A DNA stretch of 64,000 nt. Origin: Streptomyces sp. NBC_00237. GTDB lineage: Bacteria > Actinomycetota > Actinomycetes > Streptomycetales > Streptomycetaceae. The notes below the pieces were generated by a model. That model saw only the letters and a program-made list of their open reading frames with translations. It was not told where the DNA came from and did no database searches. Numbering within the stretch: position 1 is the stretch's first letter; every line of letters starts with the position of its first letter. A program made the translations under genes and the position numbers. Positions 34,201 through 42,055 of the stretch are shown piece by piece. Location: the NCBI RefSeq assembly GCF_026342435.1, contig NZ_JAPEMT010000002.1, positions 992,001-1,056,000 of the forward strand. Reading direction: 5' to 3'.

Positions 34201-37200
34201 CCGACCCGATTCCCGAACTGCTGCGCTTCGACGAGACGTACGCCGGTACCGGTGGGCTGCCGTTCCGGATGACCTTCAAGGTGCCCGCAGGTACGCCCGA
34301 GCCGCCGCAGCCGGTGTTCGAACCGACGCGCGGCCCCGACGGCCGGATCACACACGTCAGATGGCGCTTCCCCGACTGGTCGATGCTGCCCGGCGCCGAA
34401 GTGAAGATCACCTTCCAGGTGAAGCTGGCCCCCGGTGTCCCCGGCGACTCCGTCATCCAGAACGTGTTCGGCGCGGGCTCGGAGACCGACAAGGACCTGG
34501 AGTGCCAGAAGGACACGCCGCGCGACGGCGAGAGCGTGGACGACACCAAGAACTTCGGCCCGGGCCGCTACTGCACCTCCCGCGCCGAGATCACCACCCT
34601 GCCCGGCACCGCGTTCGAGGCCAGCAAGTGGGTCTCGGGCAATGACGCGCTGGGCTTCTACAACTCGGTCACCAAGAGTTACGTGGACCTGGGCTCGCCC
34701 GCCTGCCCCGTGCTGAAGCAGGGCGGCCGGACCTACACGCAGTACCCGTGCATCGCGCTCGTCCAGCCCGGAGAGAACTTCGACTACCTGCTGCGGGCCG
34801 TCAACTCCGGTACCGACGCGACCACGGAGGTACGGCTGCTGGACGTCTTCCCCTATCTGGGTGACACCGGCGTACTGCTCGGCAACCAGGCCCGGGGCAC
34901 CGAGTGGAGCCCCCGCCCCCGGCTGACCGGTGCGCCCGAACTGGTCGGACCCGGCACCCTGGCCACCAAGTACGCGACCGTGGCGAACCCGTGTTCCGAC
35001 CTGATCGCCACTCCCCGCCGCGACTGCGCCAAGGGCGACTGGAAGCCCGGCCACACCAAGGAGGCCACCGGCGTCGAGATGCGCGTCACCTTCGACAAGA
35101 CCCTGCCGCCCGGCGGCGAGATCTTCGTACGGATGCCGATGTCCTCCCCCGTCGACCTGGACAAGCCCGGCGACCCGTCCGTCGCCTGGAACTCCTTCGC
35201 GCACTCCGAGACGGTCATCCAGAACGGCCGCAAGACGGACCTGCCGACCACCGAGCCGCCCAAGGTGGGCATCGGAATGCGGTTCGGCAACCTGCGCATC
35301 GACAAGATCGAGATCAATCCGCCGGAGGGCGTCGACGTCGGCTCGTACAAGGCCGGATACCGCTGCACGGTCACCCCGACCGGCGGCGAGCCTCAGGTGG
35401 TGCGCGAGGGCGTCTTCGAGTTCACTCCGTACTCTCCGATGGCACTGATCGGCGTACCGGCGGGAGCCCGGTGCGAGGTCTGGGAGATCAACACGCGCGG
35501 CGCGGCGACGCCCGCCCGGTTCGGCGGCCCGGGCCCCCAGGTCGTGATCATCACCCCGGCCTCTCCGAATGAGCGCGGGGAGCACATCGAGATCACCAAC
35601 ACCTTCGTGGACGCCTCGCTCAAGGTCCGCAAGAAGACCACCGGTGCGGCGGCCAAGGATTACGGCAAGGGCCCGTTCACGGTCACGGTCGACTGCCGCT
35701 TCCGGAACCAGCAACTGGCCGGATTCCCCCAGGACCTCACCTTCCACGGCGACGGCGAGACCGGCATCGACGGTCTGCCCACCGGCGCCCGCTGCACGGC
35801 GACCGAGCCCGGCCGGGGCGGGGCGCACACCGTGGAGGTGACCACCACCGGCTCGGCGGACAAGGACGCCGCCGTCATCGGATCCGTCACGGGCGAGACG
35901 GCCGGACTGACCGTCACCAACGACTTCCCGACCGGTTCGCTGAAGGTCGTGAAGCAGGTCACGGGCGCGGGCGCCGCGTTCGCCAACCGGACGTTCCGCT
36001 TCCGGGTGCTGTGCTCCTTCAACGGCAAGAAGGACGCGGTCGTCCGTATGGTCACGTCCCGCAAGCCCACCCTCACCGGCCAGGTCGACGACATTCCGGT
36101 CGGCGCCGAGTGCATGGTGGAGGAGGTCGACACGGCGGGCGCCGACGAGACGCCGAAGCCGGTCGGCCCGGTGACCATCACCAAGAGCGGTCCGACCCCC
36201 ACCGTCGCGGTGGACTTCACCAACACCTTCTCCCTCGGCCACCTCACCCTCCGCAAGGAGATCGAGGGCGCTCCGGCGGACGCTCCTTACGCGAAGAGCT
36301 ACGAGTTCTACGTGACCTGCATCCGTGAGTCGGAGACCTCGGACGGCGATCCGATCGTCGCCTTCGTCGTCCGCAAGCGCTTCACGGTCAAGGCGGGCGA
36401 AACGCTGAAGATCCCCGGCGACCTCCCGATCGGGGCGCGCTGCTGGGCGGAGGAACTGAACGACGGCGGGGCCACCCACGCCGATGTCGACCACAGCAGC
36501 CACGGCAGCGCGGTCGTCGTCACGAAGGACGCCCCGGAGGTGACGATCACGGCGAAGAACACGTACGAGACGGGCGTTCTCCTCCTCGCCAAGAAGGTCG
36601 TCGGCACCCCCTCGGGCCGTCCCTTCACTCTCGCTCTCTCCTGCACCCTGCGCACCAAGGACGGCAAGGAAATCGTCCTGGTGGACCGCCGCCCCTACAC
36701 CTTCCCGGAGGCCGGTTCCCGCGCCGTGGACGACCTCGGTTTCCCGCTCCCGAAGGGCACCCGCTGCTGGGCCACCGAACCCGACAACGGCGGGGCGACC
36801 ACCAGCACCGTGGACCACGACACCCCCGAGAAGGCGGTCACGATCGGCGGCCTGGACTCCGAGCCACTGACGATCACGGCTACGAACACCTACGAGACGG
36901 GCACCCTGCGTCTCGCCAAGAAGGTCGTCGGCACCCCCTCGGGCCGCCCCTTCACCCTCGCCCTCACCTGTACCCAGCGCATCGAGGACGGCAAGGAAAT
37001 CGTCCTGGTCGACCGCCGCCCCTACACCTTCGCGGCAGCCGGTTCGCGTGAGGTGGACGACCTCGGCTTCCCGCTCCCGAAGGGCGCGCGCTGCTGGGCG
37101 ACCGAGACGGACAACGGCGGGGCCACGCAGTCGGTGGTCGACCACGACACCCCGGAGAAGGCGGTCACCATCGGAGGCAAGGACTCCGAACCGCTGACGA

Positions 37201-37580
37201 TCACGGCCACGAACACCTTCAAGCCGAAGCCTCCGCCGCCGTCCCCCAAGGCCCGTTTCACGGTGTCCAAGCAGGTGGTGGGCAGCGGTCCCGGCCCGTT
37301 CGCCTTCCGGGCGACGTGCACCGCTCCGGGCGCCCAACGGCCTTTCCTGAAAGTGGACTTCACGCTCCTGCCGGGCCGCAGCCGCACCTTCACCGTCCCT
37401 GAGGGCTCGCTCTGCTCCGCACGGGAGACCAGCGTGCCGCGCGGCGCGAAGGTCACGGTCCGCGACTCCGACCCGCGTACGGCGGGCGGCGCGACGGACG
37501 GAGTCGTCCGGGCGAAGGGCGATGTGTGGGTGCGGGTGACGAACACCTTCCCGCCGAAGCCCCCGAAGCCCAAGCGGTAA
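31299..37580 (+). CDS. Giant secreted multidomain protein (DUF11-like plus six DUF5979-type repeats)
   Basis: A 2093-residue extracellular protein. The signal peptide (RERIIRSG, hydrophobic core, ASPASASA) is cleaved near residue 30-32. Residues about 35-1430 hold a series of beta-rich DUF11-like modules. These have recurring PFTLTVRNTGTGPVG-type strands and an Asp-X-Phe / PxGA-X-VxVxxCT motif (for example near 240, 450, 790). Six DUF5979-type domains start near residues 1438, 1545, 1647, 1759, 1868 and 1986. Each opens with LxLxKxVxG and ends with a TNTF/TNTY strand. There is no LPXTG, transmembrane tail or lipobox: the chain ends FPPKPPKPKR, so cell-wall linkage, if any, is non-covalent. 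AAGGAG at 31288 fixes GTG 31299. An adhesive or structural surface role is inferred. Confidence 0.85.
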   Translation: MRERIIRSGVATAVLLSSVAGTLAASPASASARLADAEVGITKRVTGAAMPIEPGGVFSYTLTASCSSLTTACVNPVVEDVLPADFDITSLPKSTDTRTVTYDQATRKLTIHFAEPLASPPAPPGSAGLPAGVSREVSIGMRVPAETTLTDGSKIPNTATINADNAGPESSSADVTVRIPRVVRPATTKNWSFSSTVAQSGENSTITLGVRNGSSTSADVTALTVGDTTAATYENFNVTGVGPVSRFPAGADRVRVLVCTKPTKTPCGPGEFVAGPIGPGPGVTLPPGVSPDRITGVQFEFTAASGAKLPYDPTGGQVAIDVVLRDKLRETGAPIDPPTRQEVRNCASVSAKDATVGTVAGPEACASHDILPNIATVQGTKEYFSDTSGDYRENGTALIGTKPPVSMVVGARNTASFPVATLTITEPSDSAASEFDKFDASKMAVEFPQGATSATLTVVCRDGSKPAPVQLSPAPGRQDLPNTGCPPGNPPKQVSVTFRGTDAKGSGTIASNALGRLSLHGTLNDKAVAQDAVDGISNCADVSATNPVDGSGSGSGTACKSLLPENPRNDIRTSKTADKTEVPPDTPVTFTLDLANAGTIAMDRPAITDPGDPKAAGNPFDVVRLTELKLRYREPSGLPVLLEVYDPTTSAWVAYNAADTALLTRAKGVRARLADGSLPPNGRIIVDVVVQRRDGVAEDVSFTNCARITSNGRPIGSDPCTREPNVTKPARSGGSVQKTISPSVVARTLPGVPRQEPDVRIEALNTGNVNLKELVVTDADADFFDAADFVRITGVTFPPGANQVRVDACTDGCTANPPVYVNGTTGTSTTPGLPAGVDAADVRGLRFTFSNSSGGYVLTPGAPDRRGACPNIVCFKVAARQNLRSDPATPIPETLSDTASAAGESPLQQPGQKFPFGDSTATLKVQEGRGKLAVAKGPDSRIGPGESAPFTLTVRNTGTGPVGSLVMADPIPELLRFDETYAGTGGLPFRMTFKVPAGTPEPPQPVFEPTRGPDGRITHVRWRFPDWSMLPGAEVKITFQVKLAPGVPGDSVIQNVFGAGSETDKDLECQKDTPRDGESVDDTKNFGPGRYCTSRAEITTLPGTAFEASKWVSGNDALGFYNSVTKSYVDLGSPACPVLKQGGRTYTQYPCIALVQPGENFDYLLRAVNSGTDATTEVRLLDVFPYLGDTGVLLGNQARGTEWSPRPRLTGAPELVGPGTLATKYATVANPCSDLIATPRRDCAKGDWKPGHTKEATGVEMRVTFDKTLPPGGEIFVRMPMSSPVDLDKPGDPSVAWNSFAHSETVIQNGRKTDLPTTEPPKVGIGMRFGNLRIDKIEINPPEGVDVGSYKAGYRCTVTPTGGEPQVVREGVFEFTPYSPMALIGVPAGARCEVWEINTRGAATPARFGGPGPQVVIITPASPNERGEHIEITNTFVDASLKVRKKTTGAAAKDYGKGPFTVTVDCRFRNQQLAGFPQDLTFHGDGETGIDGLPTGARCTATEPGRGGAHTVEVTTTGSADKDAAVIGSVTGETAGLTVTNDFPTGSLKVVKQVTGAGAAFANRTFRFRVLCSFNGKKDAVVRMVTSRKPTLTGQVDDIPVGAECMVEEVDTAGADETPKPVGPVTITKSGPTPTVAVDFTNTFSLGHLTLRKEIEGAPADAPYAKSYEFYVTCIRESETSDGDPIVAFVVRKRFTVKAGETLKIPGDLPIGARCWAEELNDGGATHADVDHSSHGSAVVVTKDAPEVTITAKNTYETGVLLLAKKVVGTPSGRPFTLALSCTLRTKDGKEIVLVDRRPYTFPEAGSRAVDDLGFPLPKGTRCWATEPDNGGATTSTVDHDTPEKAVTIGGLDSEPLTITATNTYETGTLRLAKKVVGTPSGRPFTLALTCTQRIEDGKEIVLVDRRPYTFAAAGSREVDDLGFPLPKGARCWATETDNGGATQSVVDHDTPEKAVTIGGKDSEPLTITATNTFKPKPPPPSPKARFTVSKQVVGSGPGPFAFRATCTAPGAQRPFLKVDFTLLPGRSRTFTVPEGSLCSARETSVPRGAKVTVRDSDPRTAGGATDGVVRAKGDVWVRVTNTFPPKPPKPKR
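36576..37229 (+). repeat. Two near-identical 327-bp tandem units inside the giant protein
   Basis: Units begin at about 36576 and 36903 (period 327 bp, 109 residues). They share blocks such as AAGAAGGTCGTCGGCACCCC and the protein segment LAKKVVGTPSGRPFTLAL. The other four DUF5979-type units are far more diverged, so this pair is a recent duplication. Confidence 0.85.
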
Positions 37581-37614
37581 CAGGGCCTCGCAGGGCCCCG
37601 TGATCCAGGACTCG

Positions 37615-37647
37615 CTGCCCCGCACCGGGAGGACCGGTGCGGGGCAG
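37615..37647. terminator. Bidirectional 14-bp stem terminator
   Basis: CTGCCCCGCACCGG and CCGGTGCGGGGCAG with a GAGGA loop lie between the convergent giant-protein and lamin-tail genes. They can serve both. Confidence 0.85.
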
Positions 37648-37660
37648 CGGTGTCATCACG

Positions 37661-38164
37661 TCAGTGACAGTTGACGCTCTCGGCCTTGGAGGGGCTCCCC
37701 TTGCCCTTCCAGGAGCAGGAGTCGATGCTCCTGCCCCGGGCGTTGTACAGGGTGGCGGTCTCCTGGCCGCTGTTGTTCCAGACGTACGCGGCACGCCCCC
37801 GGTACCGGTGGTCCCAGTACACGTTCGCGGCGGTGTTGCGCCCGCTGCCCGTACGCAGGGTCACCGTCTTGCCCGCGCCCACCTTCAGCGCCCGGAAGGT
37901 GTACGTCCAGCCGTTCTTGTCGCGGACCTTGTAGCCCTGGAGCTGGACGGCGGACCGCCCCGCGTTGTGGATCTGGACGTACTCGGAGTTCCGGCTCGCG
38001 TTCGAACCGGTGTCGTTACCGGCCCCGTTGTACGTGATCCACCCGAAGTGGACACCCCCCTGGTGCCTCGGCGCGGCCTGCGCCGGAGCCACCGCGCACA
38101 CGAGCAGCCCGGCCACCCCTACCGCGACCGGCGCGACCACTCGTATGCCGTTCCCACGAAACAT
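37661..38164 (-). CDS. Secreted lamin-tail-domain (LTD) protein
   Basis: A 167-residue protein with a Sec signal peptide (MFRGNGIRVVAP..., cleavage near AQA|AP at residue 30). A single lamin-tail fold follows: GGVHFGWITYNGAGNDTGSN, NSEYVQIHNAGRSAVQLQGYKVRD, YTFRALKVGAGKTVTLRTGSG and AYVWNNSGQETATLYNARG. LTD proteins are common single-domain exoproteins in Streptomyces, of unknown function and often small. Two Cys (SIDSCSW, VNCH) near the C-terminus may pair. It is convergent with the giant surface protein. Confidence 0.87.
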   Translation of the reverse strand: MFRGNGIRVVAPVAVGVAGLLVCAVAPAQAAPRHQGGVHFGWITYNGAGNDTGSNASRNSEYVQIHNAGRSAVQLQGYKVRDKNGWTYTFRALKVGAGKTVTLRTGSGRNTAANVYWDHRYRGRAAYVWNNSGQETATLYNARGRSIDSCSWKGKGSPSKAESVNCH

Positions 38165-38220
38165 TCAAACCCCCACCATTCACAGGGCTCACACACCGTG
38201 AACCTCATGGACACATGCCA

Positions 38221-38762
38221 TCACAACTGGTGTCCCACGGCGGCATGTTCAGCGAATGTCGATTTCCGCGCGCACGGCCTTCCCGCCGGGCTCACGCTCG
38301 TCTTCCAGGAGGCAGCCACTTCGGCCGGTTCGGCATGGGTGAGCTCGACCATTGCCAAGAAGACCTGGACGGGAGCCTCTCCGAGGAGCGGGAGCAGAGG
38401 CAGTCCGTAACCGTCTCGTCCGACATTGAGCCGGAGCAGCCGACGGGCCAGATCGTCGATCTCCACCGGAACCTCGGCCGAAGCCGATATCCCCCACGAC
38501 GCAGGGGCTCGCGTTCCAGGACGGCCCACAGGTCATCCCCGACGTCCCTGCCATCGACTCCAGCTGCCGCCGCGTCGAGCACGGTGTCCGCGTTCACCCG
38601 GCGGTGGTCGGCCCACTCGTGGAACAGCCACCAGGCGATCTGCCGCTCTCCCTCCGTCGTGACCCGGCCGTCCACGCCCCGCGCCCGCCGCACGATCCCG
38701 TCGTGCGCGCGCAGGAAGGTCTCGTGGTCGCGTCGGAAATCGTCGGTGGCGTCGGACTGCAC
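38221..38762 (-). pseudogene. Frameshifted hypothetical gene
   Basis: The minus-strand frame from GTG 38762 gives a coherent helical sequence, MQSDATDDFRRDHETFLRAH through GDDLWAVLEREP, then turns into Arg/Ser-rich nonsense near 38510. A second frame picks up coherent sequence from about there (SAEVPVEIDDLARRLLRLNV, then GLPLLPLLGEAPVQVFLAMV) and runs to a stop at 38221. One inserted or lost base around 38490-38520 would join them into a protein of about 180 residues. It is either a true pseudogene or a sequencing error. I do not recognise the family. Confidence 0.55.
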
Positions 38763-38842
38763 GCGACGTCGCAGGACCGGGCAGGCATCCTCACGGCCGC
38801 CGCGACCGTCGTCCGCGCCTTCCGGGGCAAGCGGTGACGTCG

Positions 38843-39781
38843 TCAGCCGCCCCGGACGACGAACCGGACCGGGGTGCCGGGTACCGCCTGGGCCGCTGCG
38901 GCGAGGTGCTGCTCCGGGACGACGCCGATCACCGGGTAGCCGCCCGTCACGGGGTGGTCGGCGAGGAAGACGACGGGCAGCCCGTCCGGGGGTACCTGGA
39001 CCGCCCCCAACACCATTCCCTCACTGGGGAGTTCGTTCTCCTTGATACGGGCGAGGGCGGGGCCCTCGGTGCGCAGGCCGATGCGGTTGGCGGCCGGGGA
39101 GACGCGGTATCCGGGCCCGGCGAGGGTACGGAGCGCCTCCTCGGTGAACCAGTCGTGGCGGGGGCCGAGAAGGAGGGGCAGGACGAGTTCGTGGGGCGGG
39201 GCCTGCCAGGGGTGCGCGTCCGGGGCGGGCGGGGCGGGGCGTTGCGGGGTTCCGACGGGGAGCACCGCGCCGGAGGTGAGCGGGGCGGGCCCGAGACCGG
39301 AGAGGAGGTCCGTGGAGCGACTGCCGAGGACCGGCTCGACCGCGACACCTCCTGCGACGGCAACGTACGTACGGAGACCGGCAGTTGGGCGTCCGACGTC
39401 GAGGACCTCACCGGCCGGGACGCGTACGGGCGCACCCCACGGCGCGGGCCGACCGCCGATCCGGACGGGAGCCGGAGCGCCTGTGACGGCGATCGTCACG
39501 GCGGTACGGGTGCGGAGGGCGACGCCGTCGAGGGTGGTCTCCAGGGTGGCGGCGTCGGCGGGATTGCCGACGAGCCGGTTGGCCAGCCGGTGGGCGTGCA
39601 CATCAAGGGCACCGGAACGGGGAACGCCCAGGTGGGCATGGCCGGGACGCCCTTCGTCCTGCACGGTGGTGAGGACTCCGGCGCGTACGACGTCGAGGGC
39701 GGACGCGGTGACGTCGGCGTCGAGCGCGGTCGTGGTGCCGTCGGCGTCGAGCGCGGTCGTGGTGCCGTCGGCGGTCGTCAC
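38843..39781 (-). CDS. pxpC: 5-oxoprolinase subunit C (biotin-dependent carboxyltransferase-like)
   Basis: A 312-residue PxpC/KipA family subunit of ATP-dependent 5-oxoprolinase. Motifs: RAGVLTTVQDEGRPGHAHLGVPRSGALD, NRLVGNPADAATLE, and GYRVSPAANRIGLRTEG followed by SEGMVLGAVQVPPDGLPVVFLADHPVTGGYPVIG. The GTG start overlaps the pxpB stop by 4 bp. The N-terminal 25 residues are unusual: they contain an exact 27-bp tandem duplication (39713-39766) giving repeated TTALDAD, ahead of the family start ALDVVRAG. With PxpA and PxpB it converts pyroglutamate to glutamate. Confidence 0.9.
   Translation of the reverse strand: MTTADGTTTALDADGTTTALDADVTASALDVVRAGVLTTVQDEGRPGHAHLGVPRSGALDVHAHRLANRLVGNPADAATLETTLDGVALRTRTAVTIAVTGAPAPVRIGGRPAPWGAPVRVPAGEVLDVGRPTAGLRTYVAVAGGVAVEPVLGSRSTDLLSGLGPAPLTSGAVLPVGTPQRPAPPAPDAHPWQAPPHELVLPLLLGPRHDWFTEEALRTLAGPGYRVSPAANRIGLRTEGPALARIKENELPSEGMVLGAVQVPPDGLPVVFLADHPVTGGYPVIGVVPEQHLAAAAQAVPGTPVRFVVRGG
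39713..39766. repeat. Exact 27-bp tandem duplication in pxpC 5' end
   Basis: Two identical 27-bp units (39713-39739 and 39740-39766), each starting GTCGGCGTCGAGCGCGGTCG, with the start of a third. They keep the reading frame and add nine residues to the PxpC N-terminus. Confidence 0.9.
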
Positions 39782-40452
39782 GTACGGGACTCCTCGTGTG
39801 CGGCGGTGAACTCGTCTGCGGCGGTGAAGCGGACCCGGGTGCCGGGGGCGAGCAGAGCGGCGGGCTTGCGGCCGGGGTCCCAGAGGACGGCGTCGGTGGA
39901 GCCGACGAGCTGCCAGCCGCCGGGGGAAGAGCGGGGGTAGACGCCCGCGTACTCCCCCGCGAGGGCGACCGAACCGGCGGGGACGGCGGTGCGCGGGGTG
40001 GCGCGCCGGGGCAGGTGGAGTTCGGCGGGCAGCCCGGAGAGATACCCGAAGCCGGGCGCGAAACCGCAGAAGGCGACGCGGAGTTCGAGGTCGGCGAGTG
40101 TCTCGGGGACCCGCTCGGCGGGCATGCCCCAGAGCCGTGCCACCTCCGCCAGATCGGGCCCGTCGTACCGCACCGGAATCTCGATCAGCCGCCCCCCGTC
40201 GGAGGCGAGCGGCGGGATGTGCCACGTGCGGAGGTCGGCGGCGAGGGCCTGCGGATCGTCGAGTCCGTCGAGGAGCACGGTCCGCGCGGCCGGGACGATG
40301 TCCCGGACCCCGGGCAGGTTCCCGGCGGCGCGGCGTCGGAGGACCTCGGCGTGGAACGCCTGGGCATGGGCGAGGTCGTCGAGCTCGACGAGGAGGGCGT
40401 GCGGGCCCATGGGGAGGGCGTGGGGGCTGCCGTTCACCTGCCCCGCACTCAC
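39778..40452 (-). CDS. pxpB: 5-oxoprolinase subunit B (KipI-like)
   Basis: A 224-residue PxpB/KipI (allophanate hydrolase subunit 1-like) protein. Typical segments are IPVRYDGPDLAEVARLWGM, VAFCGFAPGFGYLSGLPAEL, and TPRTAVPAGSVALAGEYAGVYPRSSPGGWQLVG with the conserved P-X-GSV turn. The GTG at 40452 overlaps the pxpA stop (GTGA), and the gene end overlaps pxpC, so the three subunits are translationally coupled. The conserved core starts about 14 residues in, at MGPHALLVEL. Confidence 0.9.
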   Translation of the reverse strand: MSAGQVNGSPHALPMGPHALLVELDDLAHAQAFHAEVLRRRAAGNLPGVRDIVPAARTVLLDGLDDPQALAADLRTWHIPPLASDGGRLIEIPVRYDGPDLAEVARLWGMPAERVPETLADLELRVAFCGFAPGFGYLSGLPAELHLPRRATPRTAVPAGSVALAGEYAGVYPRSSPGGWQLVGSTDAVLWDPGRKPAALLAPGTRVRFTAADEFTAAHEESRT

Positions 40453-41234
40453 GCGAATGCTCCCAGCTCGACTCCCGCGCCCAGTAGTTCGGCTCGCACT
40501 CGCGCTGCGAGTTCCGCCGCTCCCGGGGTGTCCCCGTGCAGGCACAGGGAGCGGGCACGCACCGGGATTTTCTCGCCGGTCAGCGCCACGACCTCGTGGG
40601 CCGTGGCCATCGCGAGGGCGCGGGCGACCACCGCGTCCGGGTCGTGGATCACCGCTCCCGGCTCGCGGCGCGACACCAGCGTGCCCTGCGCGGTGTAGGC
40701 CCGGTCCGCGAACGCCTCGGGGACGGCCGGGAGTTCGGCTCCGGCGACCGCTGCGAGCAGCTTCGATCCGGGGAGGCCGAGGACCGGGAAGTCCCCCGCG
40801 AGGCGCACGCCCGCGACGACCGCCGCAGCCTGCTCCGCGTCATGAACCGTACGGTTGTAGAGCGCGCCGTGCGGCTTGACGTACGAGACGCGGGACCCGG
40901 CCGCGCGGGCGAAGACCTCCAACGCGCCGATCTGGTAGGCCACTTCGTCGGCGAGCTCGTCCGGCGGCACGTCCATCGCGCGCCGCCCGAAGCCCGCCAG
41001 ATCGCGGTACGACACCTGGGCGCCGATCCGCACCCCGCGCTCGGCGGCCCGTTCGCAGACCCTGCGCATCGTGGAGGGGTCGCCCGCGTGGAAGCCGCAG
41101 GCGACGTTGGCACTGGTGACGACGGAGAGCAGGGCCTCGTCGTCGGTGAGGGTCCAGCGGCCGAAGCCTTCGCCGAGGTCGGCGTTCAGGTCGATCGCAC
41201 CGGGCGGGGCGGACGTATCGGGTGCTGCGCTCAT
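40449..41234 (-). CDS. pxpA: 5-oxoprolinase subunit A (LamB/YcsF family)
   Basis: A 261-residue LamB/YcsF protein. The N-terminus IDLNADLGEGFGRWTLTDDEALLSVVTSANVACGFHAGD is diagnostic. SYRDLAGFGRRAMDVPPDELADEVAYQIGAL and VKPHGALYNR follow. It is the PxpA subunit of the prokaryotic 5-oxoprolinase. The start overlaps the end of the upstream GntR gene by 4 bp and the stop overlaps pxpB by 3 bases. Confidence 0.92.
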   Translation of the reverse strand: MSAAPDTSAPPGAIDLNADLGEGFGRWTLTDDEALLSVVTSANVACGFHAGDPSTMRRVCERAAERGVRIGAQVSYRDLAGFGRRAMDVPPDELADEVAYQIGALEVFARAAGSRVSYVKPHGALYNRTVHDAEQAAAVVAGVRLAGDFPVLGLPGSKLLAAVAGAELPAVPEAFADRAYTAQGTLVSRREPGAVIHDPDAVVARALAMATAHEVVALTGEKIPVRARSLCLHGDTPGAAELAARVRAELLGAGVELGAFA

Positions 41235-41917
41235 GCTCGTACCTCCGAGGGGGACACGGCTGCCGTGAGGGTGTCGAGGATCAGTTGACGGGAGTCGGCG
41301 AGGTAGGCCCGCAACTCCGTTTCAGCCGCGTCGAGTTCACTGGCTTCGAGCAGTTCGGCGATGACGCGGTTGCGGCCCACGAAGGGTTCGTGGAGGTGGG
41401 CGGGTGAGGGCATCTCCTGGAACACCAGACGCAGTTCGGCGAGGATCGCACTCATGTAGGAGTCGGTGCGCGGGCTGCCCGCGAGCGCGGCGAGTGCGCG
41501 GTGGAAGTGGATTCCCGCGTCGGCGACCTGCACCCAGTCGCCGGTCGCGGCGGCGGCCTCACCGGCGGCGACCGCCGCGAGCACATCGGCGATCAGCCGG
41601 GGTGCGGCCGCGCCCGCCGCTCGTACACCTGCCGTCTCCAGCGCGAACCGGACCGCGTAGATGTCCGTGATGTCCGCCGGGCCCGGCACGCGCACAAAGA
41701 CGCCCCGGTTGAACTCGTGCACCACGAGCCTCTCGTGCACCAGCAGCCGGAACGCCTCGCGCACCGTGTTGCGCGAGACACCGTACGCCTGGGCAAACGC
41801 CGCCTCGGGCAACTGCTCGCCGGGCTTCAGGCCGCCCTCGGCGATGCGGTCGCGCAACGAGGCGGCCAGGCGCTCGGCGGTGCCGGTGCCCTCACCCGTA
41901 CCAGTGACCGTATCCAC
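41231..41917 (-). CDS. GntR-family (FCD/FadR-type) regulator
   Basis: A 228-residue regulator. The N-terminal winged helix is RLAASLRDRIAEGGLKPGEQ, then LPEAAFAQAYGVSRNTVREAFRLLVHERLVV. The C-terminal FCD ligand domain has DIYAVRFALETAGV, then FHRALAALAGSPR and EPFVGRNRVIAELLEA. GTG 41917 is preferred over the GTG at 41938 because AGGAGG lies 4-9 bases before it. It is the first gene of the leftward pxp operon and divergent from the DUF969/DUF979 genes. It probably controls both in response to 5-oxoproline or a relative. Confidence 0.87.
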   Translation of the reverse strand: MDTVTGTGEGTGTAERLAASLRDRIAEGGLKPGEQLPEAAFAQAYGVSRNTVREAFRLLVHERLVVHEFNRGVFVRVPGPADITDIYAVRFALETAGVRAAGAAAPRLIADVLAAVAAGEAAAATGDWVQVADAGIHFHRALAALAGSPRTDSYMSAILAELRLVFQEMPSPAHLHEPFVGRNRVIAELLEASELDAAETELRAYLADSRQLILDTLTAAVSPSEVRA

Positions 41918-41976
41918 GGCTCCTCCTCGACTACTCACTGTCCGCCGGACATCCGCATGACGGAAACCATTGTGGG

Positions 41977-41989
41977 ATTGTTGAGCAAT
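41977..41989. promoter_or_regulatory. Candidate GntR operator
   Basis: ATTGTTGAGCAAT is an imperfect palindrome (ATTG...CAAT arms) of low GC. It lies between the divergent GntR and DUF969 genes, 60 bp before the GntR start. Confidence 0.4.
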
Positions 41990-42055
41990 ACCTTACTGTC
42001 ACCGGAATTCGCCGGTCCGTTCCCAGGGAACGAGACCAGGGCCGAGACCGACCGA

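Noticed and set aside
34116..37625. A 1169-codon open frame antisense to the giant protein
   Set aside because: Arg/Gly/Asp-rich composition, mirrors the repeats of the sense gene, and has no domain features.
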